A stretch of DNA of 64,000 nt from CAKZNE01 sp040222435 (GTDB taxonomy: Bacteria > Bacteroidota > Bacteroidia > Flavobacteriales > Schleiferiaceae): positions 1,674,001 through 1,738,000 of the forward strand of contig OZ243107.1 of assembly GCA_965212245.1 (NCBI GenBank), written 5' to 3'. The position numbers and the translations under genes were made by a program. Shown piece after piece: positions 1 to 7,689 of this stretch; position 1 is the stretch's first letter; the number at the start of each line of letters is the position of its first letter. The notes under the pieces were generated by a model that was not told where the DNA came from, made no database searches, and saw nothing but the letters and a program-made list of their open reading frames with translations.

Positions 1-508
1 CCTGGTTAATGAAAAGAGGAACGCGAACCTCGGCTCCGGTTTCAACAGTGGCAGGCTTCAAGGTATTGGTAGCCGTATCACCTTTAATTCCTGGTTCAGT
101 ATAGGTAATCTCCATAGTAACCTTCTGTGGAAGTTCACACACCATGGGGCGCTCTTCATCTGCATGAAAAAGAACCTGGCACTCCATACCTTCCAAAAGA
201 AATTCAGGAGCATTGATCAATTCTTTGAGAATGGTGATCTGGTTATAATCATCCATATTCATAAAATGATAGCCGGTGGGGTCATTATATAAAAACTGGT
301 ATGTCCGGTTTTCAACTCGTATCTCTTCGATCTTGGCTCCGGAAGGAAATGTGTTATCCAATACTCTTCCGGTATCAAGATTTCTGATTTTGGTACGCAC
401 AAATGCAGGCCCTTTGCCTGGTTTTACGTGCAGGAATTCTATGATTTGATAAGGGGCACCATTAAAATTGATGCATAGTCCGTTTCGGATGTCCGATGTA
501 GAAGCCAT
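1..508 (-). CDS. efp: Elongation factor P, C-terminus cut by window edge
   Basis: EF-P binds the ribosome beside the P site and relieves stalling at consecutive prolines. The visible 169 codons begin MASTSDIRNG, with ATG at 508, and carry the N-terminal KOW-like domain, the loop motif PGKGPAFVRTK that holds the lysine normally modified in some lineages, and most of the middle OB domain (YNDPTGYHFMN). The family is about 188 residues, so only about 20 are missing, beyond the left edge. It follows the lpxD-lpxC/fabZ-lpxA-ABC genes on the same strand, 36 bp after the ABC ATPase, but an exact TAnnTTTG box 20 bp upstream suggests it also has its own promoter. Identification is firm; the modification state of the lysine cannot be judged here. 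Confidence 0.95.
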   Translation of the reverse strand, partial: MASTSDIRNGLCINFNGAPYQIIEFLHVKPGKGPAFVRTKIRNLDTGRVLDNTFPSGAKIEEIRVENRTYQFLYNDPTGYHFMNMDDYNQITILKELINAPEFLLEGMECQVLFHADEERPMVCELPQKVTMEITYTEPGIKGDTATNTLKPATVETGAEVRVPLFINQ

Positions 509-527
509 AATTCACTTTAAATTTCAG

Positions 528-535
528 CAAATTTA
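528..535 (-). promoter_or_regulatory. Probable efp promoter -7 box
   Basis: The minus strand reads TAAATTTG, an exact match to the Bacteroidota consensus TAnnTTTG, ending 19 bp before the efp ATG. No clear TTTG element is seen 17-23 bp further upstream, so only the -7 part is supported. Confidence 0.45.
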
Positions 536-544
536 AGCTTTATA

Positions 545-1165
545 CTATTTGTAATTTTTTAATTCGAAATGGTGGGTACAAAAACCCATTTCATCTTCAC
601 TGAAATTGCTGCCTACTATAAGGGTGCGGCCCAATAAATAGTTGGCAATAAGAGTCTGGTACCACTTAATGCCACTGGGGTCCAGGTTGGAGGTAGGTTC
701 ATCTAAAAGCACCAATGAAGAATCACTGCATATAGCCAGTGCCAAACGTAACCTTTGCTTCATGCCAGAGCTGAAATTACGGATTTCCTTGTTTCTGGAG
801 TCTTCCAGGTGTGCCAGCGTTAAAAGGGATAATGGGGTTAAGTCTGAAATAAACCCTTTGAATTTTAAATGAAATTTCAGGAATTCCAGCGCAGTAAGTT
901 CTTCGATCAGCTCCAGGTATGGTGCAGCAATAGATATGCGGAACGGAGCCTTTTCTTTAGGTATAGTCTGATTGTCCTGATAGTACGTGACATGCCCTTT
1001 GCTGGGAGTTAATGCTCCCAGAATTACTTTAATAAGGGTTGACTTACCACTTCCATTACCTCCCAGAATAGCGTAAGTTTCACCATGGCGGAATGTGTGG
1101 GTAATATCCTGAAATACTTTTTGGCGATTGAATTTTCTGCTAATACCTTCCAGCCGGACTTCCAT
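545..1165 (-). CDS. Orphan ABC transporter ATP-binding protein
   Basis: This is a 206-residue single nucleotide-binding domain. Walker A (GGNGSGKST, residues 35-43), the signature FSSGMKQRLRLA, Walker B (LVLLDEP) and the D-loop TSNLD are all intact, so ATP binding and dimerisation look possible. The Q-loop glutamine is not evident (SIAAPYLEL follows the first strand), and the switch histidine is replaced by asparagine (VGSNFSED), which is unusual for a transport ATPase. It lies 4 bp after lpxA in the lipid A operon and 36 bp before efp, with no permease gene in the window. Length and fold resemble CcmA-type or ABC-2-type ATPases. A role in envelope biogenesis is inferred from position only. 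Confidence 0.85.
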   Translation of the reverse strand: MEVRLEGISRKFNRQKVFQDITHTFRHGETYAILGGNGSGKSTLIKVILGALTPSKGHVTYYQDNQTIPKEKAPFRISIAAPYLELIEELTALEFLKFHLKFKGFISDLTPLSLLTLAHLEDSRNKEIRNFSSGMKQRLRLALAICSDSSLVLLDEPTSNLDPSGIKWYQTLIANYLLGRTLIVGSNFSEDEMGFCTHHFELKNYK

Positions 1166-1169
1166 ACGC

Positions 1170-1952
1170 TTATTCCAGCCTGAAGCCTTTCATGATACCG
1201 CTTTGAGAATTGCGGATGAAGGTGATGATCTCATCTCTTTCCTGGGTAGCTTCAAATTCAGTTTCAATGATATCAAGGGCTTGAGTAACGTTAAAACTCT
1301 TTTGAAAGAGAATGCGGTAGATGTTCTGTATCTCGTTGATCTTCAGGTTGTCGTATCCTCTTCTGCGTAAACCGATGGAATTAATACCCGCATAGGAGAT
1401 AGGTTCCTTAGCCGCTTTTACATAAGGTGGTACATCTTTACGAACCAGAGAGCCCCCTCCAACAAAAGCATGTGTGCCTATCTTGGAGAATTGCTGTACT
1501 GCGCAAAGTCCACCTACAATGGCCCAGTCTCCCATTTCTACATGGCCGGCCATGAGGCAGCCATTTACAATCACGCAATAGTCGCCAATTACACAATCAT
1601 GGGCAATATGGGCACAAGCCATGATGAGGCAATTTTTGCCGATTACCGTTTTACCCAGTGCTTTGGTTCCGCGGTTAATAGTTACACACTCCCGGATGGT
1701 GGTGTTATCGCCAACCACCACCAAACTGTCTTCCCCTTCAAATTTCAGATCCTGAGGTATGGCTGAAATAACCGCTCCGGGAAATACCCGGCAGTTTTTT
1801 CCAATACGTGCACCTTCCATTATTGTTACGTTAGACCCTATCCAGGTGCCTTCACCTATCTCCACATTTTTGTGAATGGTGGTAAAGGGTTCAATAACTA
1901 CGGTATTCGCAATTTTTGCGGAAGGGTGAACGTATGCCAGGGGTTGATTCAT
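1170..1952 (-). CDS. lpxA: Acyl-ACP--UDP-N-acetylglucosamine O-acyltransferase
   Basis: LpxA transfers a hydroxyacyl chain from acyl carrier protein to the 3-OH of UDP-GlcNAc, the first step of lipid A synthesis, in the cytoplasm. The 260-residue product is the usual length and consists of left-handed beta-helix hexapeptide repeats (VVIEPFTTIHKNVEIGEGTW and similar) followed by a C-terminal helical domain. The segment CAHIAHDC contains the catalytic histidine region of the family. The gene starts 3 bp after the lpxC/fabZ stop, so translation is probably coupled. The order lpxD, lpxC/fabZ, lpxA is the standard Bacteroidota arrangement. Confidence 0.97.
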   Translation of the reverse strand: MNQPLAYVHPSAKIANTVVIEPFTTIHKNVEIGEGTWIGSNVTIMEGARIGKNCRVFPGAVISAIPQDLKFEGEDSLVVVGDNTTIRECVTINRGTKALGKTVIGKNCLIMACAHIAHDCVIGDYCVIVNGCLMAGHVEMGDWAIVGGLCAVQQFSKIGTHAFVGGGSLVRKDVPPYVKAAKEPISYAGINSIGLRRRGYDNLKINEIQNIYRILFQKSFNVTQALDIIETEFEATQERDEIITFIRNSQSGIMKGFRLE

Positions 1953-1955
1953 AGC

Positions 1956-3353
1956 TTAATTTCTTTCTTTTACAATTTGAGCCATAAGGCTGGCCTCACT
2001 TACCAATTTGTTACCTACATAGGCTTCTCCGTGCATTTGCACAATACCTCTGCGAATAGGCTCACTCAACACAAGCTTAAAGACCAGTGTGTCTCCCGGC
2101 AACACTTTTTGTTTGAACTTTACATTGTCCATTTTCAGGAAGTAGGTAAGGTAGTTCTCAGGATCAGGAACGGTACTTAAAGCTAAGATACCTCCTACCT
2201 GTGCCATGGCTTCTACCTGAAGCACACCTGGCATTACCGGAGCCCCCGGGAAATGTCCCTGGAAGAAGGCTTCGTTCATGGTTACATTTTTTACGCCTAC
2301 CACGCAATCTTCGGTAAGTTCAATAATCTTATCTACCAATAGGAAAGGAGGGCGATGGGGAAGGCGCTGCATGATCTCCATAGTATCATAATGCGGTTTG
2401 GCATTAGGATCATAAGTGGGGATATTGGGCTTTTTCTCCTCTTCACGAATCTTATCCAGTATGAGCCTGGCAAACTGTGTATTGCCTTTATGCCCGGGCT
2501 TAGTGGCAAAAATGCGACCTTTAATAGGTTTGCCTGCCAGGGCCAGATCACCTACTACATCCAGTAATTTATGTCTGGCCGCTTCATTGGGATAATGGAG
2601 ATCCAGATTATCCAGTATGCCGTTGGTTTTTACGGAAACATTATCCTTTTTAAATGCTTTTTTGAGACTTTCAAGGGTTTCAGGTGAAACTTCTTTGTCC
2701 ACGTATACTATGGCGTTATTCAGATCTCCGCCTTTGATCAATCCATGTTCAAGAAGCAGTTCAAGCTCATGCAGGAAACTAAAGGTTCTGGAGTCTGCCA
2801 CTTCCTTCTTAAAGTCAGAAATATGATTTAAAGTGGCATTCTGGCTGCCCAAAACCTTGGTGCCATAATCCACCATCACCGATAACTGATATTCTTCAGC
2901 CGGTACGGCCATCAATTCAACGCCCTCGTCTTTTAATTCAAGGCGCAGAGGTTCTTTGATTTCAAAATAATGACGCTCTGCATCCAGTTCTTCAATACCC
3001 ACTTTCTCAAGTGCTTCCACAAAGAATTTGGAACTACCATCCATAATAGGAGTTTCAGGACCGTCAATTTCCATCAGGCAATTGTCAATGCTCAGGCCTA
3101 CCAGGGCCGCCAATACGTGCTCCACGGTGTTTATAACCACCTGGTTCTTGCCAATGGTAGTTCCCCGGTCGGTACTCACCACGTAATTGGCCAGAGCAGG
3201 AATCTCCGGTTGTCCTTCAATATCCGTTCGCTTGAAAACAAAGCCGGTATCTGCAGCGGAAGGTTTAAAGGTTAGTGTAACCTTAGAACCGGTGTGCAGC
3301 CCTGTTCCTTCTACACTGATCTTATTCCTGATGGTTGTTTGGTTCGTAATCAT
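1956..3353 (-). CDS. lpxC/fabZ: Bifunctional UDP-3-O-acyl-GlcNAc deacetylase / 3-hydroxyacyl-ACP dehydratase
   Basis: This 465-residue protein joins two enzymes. Residues about 1-300 are LpxC, the zinc deacetylase that commits UDP-3-O-acyl-GlcNAc to lipid A synthesis. The zinc and catalytic motifs are present (NTVEHVLAALVG, DGPETPIMDGSS, AARHKLLDVVGDLAL). Residues about 320-465 are FabZ, the hot-dog dehydratase of fatty acid synthesis, with LPHRPPFLLVDKI carrying the catalytic histidine and GHFPGAPVMPGVLQVEAMAQ the second active-site segment. Both halves look complete. The fusion ties together two enzymes that compete for hydroxyacyl-ACP and is characteristic of Bacteroidota. Its start overlaps the lpxD stop by one base. 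Confidence 0.97.
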   Translation of the reverse strand: MITNQTTIRNKISVEGTGLHTGSKVTLTFKPSAADTGFVFKRTDIEGQPEIPALANYVVSTDRGTTIGKNQVVINTVEHVLAALVGLSIDNCLMEIDGPETPIMDGSSKFFVEALEKVGIEELDAERHYFEIKEPLRLELKDEGVELMAVPAEEYQLSVMVDYGTKVLGSQNATLNHISDFKKEVADSRTFSFLHELELLLEHGLIKGGDLNNAIVYVDKEVSPETLESLKKAFKKDNVSVKTNGILDNLDLHYPNEAARHKLLDVVGDLALAGKPIKGRIFATKPGHKGNTQFARLILDKIREEEKKPNIPTYDPNAKPHYDTMEIMQRLPHRPPFLLVDKIIELTEDCVVGVKNVTMNEAFFQGHFPGAPVMPGVLQVEAMAQVGGILALSTVPDPENYLTYFLKMDNVKFKQKVLPGDTLVFKLVLSEPIRRGIVQMHGEAYVGNKLVSEASLMAQIVKERN

Positions 3354-4378
3354 TATGGTAGCGATTGCATCTGTTTCTTGAGGTTATCTATTTCATCGGC
3401 CATTTGTGCCAACTTTCTGAAATAAACGTAAGACTTTTTATATTCTCTTAATCCAAAAGCCGGAGACCCCTGTACAACGGCTCCATCTTTAACATTGTTT
3501 CCGATACCGCTTTGGGCGGCAATTTTAACATTGTTTCCGATGATCAGGTGACCAATAATGCCTACCTGCCCGCCTATCATACAGTTTTTCCCGATTTTAG
3601 TAGAGCCGGCTATACCGGTTTGAGAAGCTATAACCGTATTCTCTCCAATATCCACGTTATGGGCAATCTGGATAAGGTTATCCAGTTTTACACCTTTGCG
3701 GATCAGTGTAGAACCAAGCGTAGCCCGGTCAATGGTGGTGTTAGAGCCCACCTCTACATGATCTTCAATAATTACGTTCCCGATCTGGGCTACTTTGTCA
3801 TAAGATTGATTGTTAGGGGCAAAACCAAAACCATCACCTCCTACCACCACCCCACTGTGCAGGGTTACAGAGTTGCCAATCTCACAATCCGCGTATACTT
3901 TGGTACCGCTAAAGATCAGGCCATCGGTCCCGATTTTTGCATTATCGCCAATGTAACAACCCGGGTATATTTTAGTGTTATCACCGATAATTACATGATC
4001 ACCAATGTAAGTAAATGCACCTATATAGCAGTTTTCACCAACCTTCGCACTCTTTGAAACATAAGCCTGGTCTTCAATTCCGCTTTTATCATGCTTCATT
4101 TTGTTATACACTTCCAAGAGCCGGGCAAAAGACTGATAGGCATTTTCTACCCGGATAAGTGTGGAAGATAAGGACTGTTCAGGTACAAAATCATCATTTA
4201 CAATTACAATGCTGGCCTGTGTGGTATAGATGAACGGTGTATATTGTGGATTGGCCAGAAAGCTTAAACTTCCGGATTGTCCTTCTTCAATTTTGCTTAA
4301 ACTGTTAACCGTTACTTCCGGGTCGCCATCTACCTTACCACCAATAAGATCGGCTATTTGCTGTGCGGAGAATTCCAT
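3353..4378 (-). CDS. lpxD: UDP-3-O-(3-hydroxyacyl)glucosamine N-acyltransferase
   Basis: LpxD adds the second hydroxyacyl chain, on nitrogen, to UDP-3-O-acyl-glucosamine. The 341-residue product has the N-terminal uridine-binding domain (residues about 1-100, beginning MEFSAQQIADLIGG), then about ten hexapeptide repeats (IGAFTYIGDHVIIGDNTKIY and so on), the catalytic-histidine segment IQIAHNVDIG, and a C-terminal helix (MADEIDNLKKQMQ). It is the first gene of the minus-strand operon. A promoter box TACTTTTG ends 5 bp before its ATG, so the mRNA would have almost no leader. Confidence 0.97.
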   Translation of the reverse strand: MEFSAQQIADLIGGKVDGDPEVTVNSLSKIEEGQSGSLSFLANPQYTPFIYTTQASIVIVNDDFVPEQSLSSTLIRVENAYQSFARLLEVYNKMKHDKSGIEDQAYVSKSAKVGENCYIGAFTYIGDHVIIGDNTKIYPGCYIGDNAKIGTDGLIFSGTKVYADCEIGNSVTLHSGVVVGGDGFGFAPNNQSYDKVAQIGNVIIEDHVEVGSNTTIDRATLGSTLIRKGVKLDNLIQIAHNVDIGENTVIASQTGIAGSTKIGKNCMIGGQVGIIGHLIIGNNVKIAAQSGIGNNVKDGAVVQGSPAFGLREYKKSYVYFRKLAQMADEIDNLKKQMQSLP

Positions 4379-4383
4379 TGGGT

Positions 4384-4412
4384 CAAAAGTAGAAAAATTT
4401 TACCTGCTCAAC
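4384..4412 (-). promoter_or_regulatory. Promoter of the lpxD operon
   Basis: On the minus strand the -7 box is TACTTTTG (4384-4391), an exact TAnnTTTG match. A GTTG element (4409-4412) stands 17 bp further upstream, close to the expected TTTG. The box ends 5 bp before the lpxD ATG, so transcription should begin at or almost at the start codon. Confidence 0.55.
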
Positions 4413-5634
4413 GCCCGTTCCAGCAGTCCTTAGGAAAGAAGAGGAAGTTCTTGGTAACGGGTTGTGCCAGTGCCGAGATATTCAATTGATCCGCAGCCAT
4501 TGCAATATCCAGCAGGGAACCATCTTTGTACAGCAGGTTAATGCGATGGCGCTGAGGGTTATACGCGTTATTGGTAAGTGATTCATTAAACACCAGGTAT
4601 TCAGTTTCTTCATGAGATATACCATACATTTTAGAGGCACAATTCTTTATCTGTTTGATAAGTTCCTCTGGTTGTGATTCTGAAGAAGCCCGAACGCCTA
4701 AGAGCTTACGCTCTAAAAGACTTTTGCTTAACAGTGAAAGAACCGGATCCGGGTGATGTTGCCACTCTTTAATGGCAGACATGATATCATAATCGTCTAA
4801 TTGAGCATATTGTGGGATAAGGTCCGCATAATCCACCGGAAGATTTTCCTTGATAAAGCGCTTTAGTACCGAGGGTATGATCATTTCTTCGCTATACACT
4901 TCCTTGGCGCGCATTAATATTTTGATAAGCAGGAACTCTGCAGAGAGTACGGTTTTGTGCAGGTATACCTGCCAGTACATCAATCGCCTGGCTACAATAA
5001 ATTTCTCAACCGAGTAGATACCTTTACTATCCACCACTAATTGATCATCGGCCACATTAAGCATGGTGATTAACCGTTCAGCGTTTATCTGCCCCTCACT
5101 TACCCCGGTATAAAAACAATCTCTGCGCAAGTAATCCAGCCGGTCCATATCCAGTTGACTGCTGATCAATTGATGCAGAAATTTTTTGGAATATTGATTG
5201 GTGAATATTTGAATAGCGAGTTCCAGCTGACCATCAAACTCTTGGTTCAATACCTTCATGAATTCTTTGGAAAGCTCTTCATGATTGATACCGGGAACAA
5301 TTGAGTTTTCAAGCGCATGTGAAAAAGGGCCGTGGCCAATATCATGTAAAAGGATCGCAATGTATACGGCCTGTTCTTCTTCCTCAGTTATGTGATGACC
5401 CTTAGACCGTAACAAGCGAACGGCTTTACCCATCAGGTGCATGGCACCCAATGCATGGTGAAAGCGGGTATGGTAAGCCCCGGGATACACCAGGTAGGTT
5501 AAGCCTAATTGTGTAATTCTCCGAAGTCGCTGAAAATAAGGGTGCTCTATCAGGTCAAAAATTAATGGGTCGGGAATAGTAATGAAACCGTAAATAGGGT
5601 CGTTTAATATCTTTAGTTTATTCCTTTGGCTCAA
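4408..5634 (-). CDS. SAMHD1-like HD-domain phosphohydrolase
   Basis: The protein belongs to the HD superfamily of metal-dependent phosphohydrolases related to SAMHD1 and dGTPases. Metal ligands are visible as HTRFHHALGAMHLM and ILLHDIGHGPFSH, followed by the family segment SSQLDMDRLDYLRRD. The true substrate (dNTP or another nucleotide) cannot be read from the sequence. I place the start at a TTG at 5634 (MSQRNKLKILNDP, 408 residues) because family members begin close to this motif and because a -7 promoter box at 5683-5690 lies inside the longer open frame, which runs up to an ATG at 5697. It is divergent from porX, and the two 5' regions overlap. Confidence 0.85.
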   Translation of the reverse strand: MSQRNKLKILNDPIYGFITIPDPLIFDLIEHPYFQRLRRITQLGLTYLVYPGAYHTRFHHALGAMHLMGKAVRLLRSKGHHITEEEEQAVYIAILLHDIGHGPFSHALENSIVPGINHEELSKEFMKVLNQEFDGQLELAIQIFTNQYSKKFLHQLISSQLDMDRLDYLRRDCFYTGVSEGQINAERLITMLNVADDQLVVDSKGIYSVEKFIVARRLMYWQVYLHKTVLSAEFLLIKILMRAKEVYSEEMIIPSVLKRFIKENLPVDYADLIPQYAQLDDYDIMSAIKEWQHHPDPVLSLLSKSLLERKLLGVRASSESQPEELIKQIKNCASKMYGISHEETEYLVFNESLTNNAYNPQRHRINLLYKDGSLLDIAMAADQLNISALAQPVTKNFLFFPKDCWNGR

Positions 5635-5682
5635 ACCTTTTGTGGTATAATTGTTTCTTAATTGCAGTAAAACCTGACAAAA

Positions 5683-5690
5683 CAAAAATA
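5683..5690 (-). promoter_or_regulatory. Probable promoter -7 box of the HD-domain gene
   Basis: The minus strand reads TATTTTTG, an exact TAnnTTTG match, about 48 bp before the proposed TTG start at 5634. Its last base overlaps the porX ATG on the opposite strand, so RNA polymerase bound here would cover the porX start. No good -33 element is seen. Confidence 0.4.
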
Positions 5691-7243
5691 TGGACAATAT
5701 TCAAATACTCTGGGTAGATGACGAGATCGATCTGCTTAAACCTCATATTATCTTTCTGGAAGAGAAAGGCTACGCTGTAGACACCATAAATAATGGTAAC
5801 GAAGCCCTGGAAATGGTTGAGGAAAAACATTACGATCTGGTTTTCCTGGATGAGAATATGCCTGGGCTTAATGGCCTGGAAACCCTTCAGCGGATAAAAA
5901 CCATACAGGCCAGCCTGCCGGTGGTTATGATCACCAAAAGTGAGGAAGAGAGCATTATGGATGATGCTATTGGCTCCCAGATATCTGATTACCTGATCAA
6001 ACCCGTAAATCCGAAGCAAATATTACTTAGCATAAAAAAGAACCTGGATACCAAGCGTTTGGTCAGTCAGAAAACCACCAGCAATTATCAACAGGAATTC
6101 CGGCAGATAGGGATGGACCTGGCCCAGGTGAATGATTCTGAAGGTTGGACCGATCTTTATAAGCGTCTGGTGTATTGGGAGCTTGAACTGGATAAACTGG
6201 AAGATGAAAGTCTGAATGAAATTTTGCTTACACAGAAGAAAGAAGCGAATAGTCAGTTTTTCAAATTTATAGAACGCAATTATGAAGACTGGCTGCATGG
6301 TGATGAAGACGCACCTGTAATGTCTCATACCCTTTTTAAAAAATGGGTATACCCGCGCATTAAAGAGGATGAAAATGTTTTTTGGGTGGTCATTGACAAT
6401 CTCCGTCATGACCAATGGAAGGTGATACAACCTGTTTTAGAAGAATATTATATAACTGAAGAGGAGCATAGCTTTTACAGTATTCTTCCTACGGCTACGC
6501 AGTATGCACGTAATGCCCTCTTTTCGGGTTTAATGCCGTTGGAGATCCAAAAGCGCTTTCGTGATAAGTGGATTGGTGACACCGATGATGAAGGGAAAAA
6601 TCTATACGAAGAAGATTTTCTGAAAGATCAGTTGCAGCGCTTAGGTAAGGGCGATATGAAGTTTTCTTACAATAAGATCACCAACCATAATGCGGGTAAA
6701 AAACTGGCTGAGAATATCGCCAATCTTTCGGGTAATCAGCTAAACGTGGTGGTTTATAATTTTGTGGATATGCTCTCACATGCCAAAACCGATATGAAAG
6801 TTATTCGTGAACTGGCAGATAATGATAAAGCTTACCGCTCCCTTACTTTGAGCTGGTTCCAAAATTCTCCGTTGATGGACATCATACGAACCCTGCGTGA
6901 TAAAAAGCTGAAGGTGATCATTACTACAGATCATGGTACTATAAACGTGGGGGATCCTTCTAAACTGGTAGGCCCTAAAGATCTGAGTACTAACCTCCGG
7001 TATAAGGTAGGGCGGAATATGTCTTTTCAGCATAAGGATGTATACGAGGTGAAGAACCCGGAAGATATCTATCTGCCTAAACCCAATATCAACTCCTCCT
7101 TTGTTTTTGTCAAGGAAGACCTCTTTTTTGCATACCCCAATAACTTTAATCATTACGTAAAATATTACCGGAATACGTACCAGCACGGAGGTGTATCATT
7201 GGAAGAAATGATCGTTCCTTTTGCGGTCTTGAAACCCAGGTAA
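5690..7243 (+). CDS. porX: PorX: response regulator with PglZ domain, T9SS regulator
   Basis: PorX is the response regulator that controls type IX secretion and gliding genes in Bacteroidota, usually with the histidine kinase PorY and the sigma factor SigP. Residues 1-120 form a receiver domain with acidic pocket D10-D11, phosphoacceptor D54 (VFLDENMPG) and a conserved lysine near residue 104 (LIKPVNP). A helical linker follows, and residues about 210-517 form a PglZ domain of the alkaline-phosphatase fold, with metal-binding segments WVVIDNLRHDQW, FSGLMP and TTDHGTINVGDPSK. The 517-residue length is typical. Homologues have been described as zinc phosphodiesterases acting on oligonucleotides. 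No porY or sigP is in the window. tsaE and ald follow on the same strand. Confidence 0.95.
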   Translation: MDNIQILWVDDEIDLLKPHIIFLEEKGYAVDTINNGNEALEMVEEKHYDLVFLDENMPGLNGLETLQRIKTIQASLPVVMITKSEEESIMDDAIGSQISDYLIKPVNPKQILLSIKKNLDTKRLVSQKTTSNYQQEFRQIGMDLAQVNDSEGWTDLYKRLVYWELELDKLEDESLNEILLTQKKEANSQFFKFIERNYEDWLHGDEDAPVMSHTLFKKWVYPRIKEDENVFWVVIDNLRHDQWKVIQPVLEEYYITEEEHSFYSILPTATQYARNALFSGLMPLEIQKRFRDKWIGDTDDEGKNLYEEDFLKDQLQRLGKGDMKFSYNKITNHNAGKKLAENIANLSGNQLNVVVYNFVDMLSHAKTDMKVIRELADNDKAYRSLTLSWFQNSPLMDIIRTLRDKKLKVIITTDHGTINVGDPSKLVGPKDLSTNLRYKVGRNMSFQHKDVYEVKNPEDIYLPKPNINSSFVFVKEDLFFAYPNNFNHYVKYYRNTYQHGGVSLEEMIVPFAVLKPR

Positions 7244-7259
7244 GTCAAACGTATTTTTG
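7228..7259 (+). promoter_or_regulatory. Probable tsaE promoter, leaderless arrangement
   Basis: A CTTG element (7228-7231), 20 bp of spacer and an exact TATTTTTG box (7252-7259) precede the tsaE ATG at 7264 by only 4 bp. This predicts a transcript starting at or within a base or two of the start codon. The -33 part overlaps the end of porX. Confidence 0.5.
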
Positions 7260-7263
7260 CAGT

Positions 7264-7689
7264 ATGATTATCAGAAGGGAAATCCGGGAGCTGGTGCAGC
7301 TTCCCGACACGGCCCGATGGCTTTTGCAGCATTGGGAGGGTAAAGTATTGGCTATTGAAGGATCAATGGGAGCCGGTAAAACCACTTTTATACAGGCTTT
7401 ATGTGCGGAAATGGGGGTGAGGGACAAAGTGAGCAGCCCTACTTTTTCATTGGTTAATGAATATTTTTCTTCTAAATACGGTTCAGTGTACCATTTTGAT
7501 TTTTACCGTTTACAACATGATGAAGAAGCCTTGGATATGGGTTTGGATGATTACCTGGATTCGGGGAACTATTGTTTTATGGAATGGCCTGAAAAGATTA
7601 GTAATATACTTCCACAGGCTTATGACCGCCTGTCTATTCGTGTGAAAGATGGAATCCGTATTTTTGAGTTAAATATTACCGAACGATGA
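7264..7689 (+). CDS. tsaE: tRNA threonylcarbamoyladenosine biosynthesis ATPase TsaE
   Basis: TsaE is the small P-loop ATPase that works with TsaB and TsaD to make N6-threonylcarbamoyladenosine at position 37 of ANN-decoding tRNAs. The 141 residues carry Walker A (GSMGAGKTT, about residue 33), the switch-like SSPTFSLVNEY, the DFYRL motif and the typical end of the fold (CFMEWPEKI). The length matches the family (about 135-160). The ald start codon overlaps the tsaE stop (ATGA), so the two are translationally linked. Confidence 0.95.
   Translation: MIIRREIRELVQLPDTARWLLQHWEGKVLAIEGSMGAGKTTFIQALCAEMGVRDKVSSPTFSLVNEYFSSKYGSVYHFDFYRLQHDEEALDMGLDDYLDSGNYCFMEWPEKISNILPQAYDRLSIRVKDGIRIFELNITER

Noticed and set aside
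3512..4057. A 181-codon open frame antisense to lpxD
   Set aside because: It mirrors the regular hexapeptide-repeat codons of lpxD and shows no family features.
5635..5697. ATG at 5697 as start of the HD-domain protein
   Set aside because: The -7 box at 5683-5690 would be inside the coding region, and the extra 21 residues are not conserved-looking.
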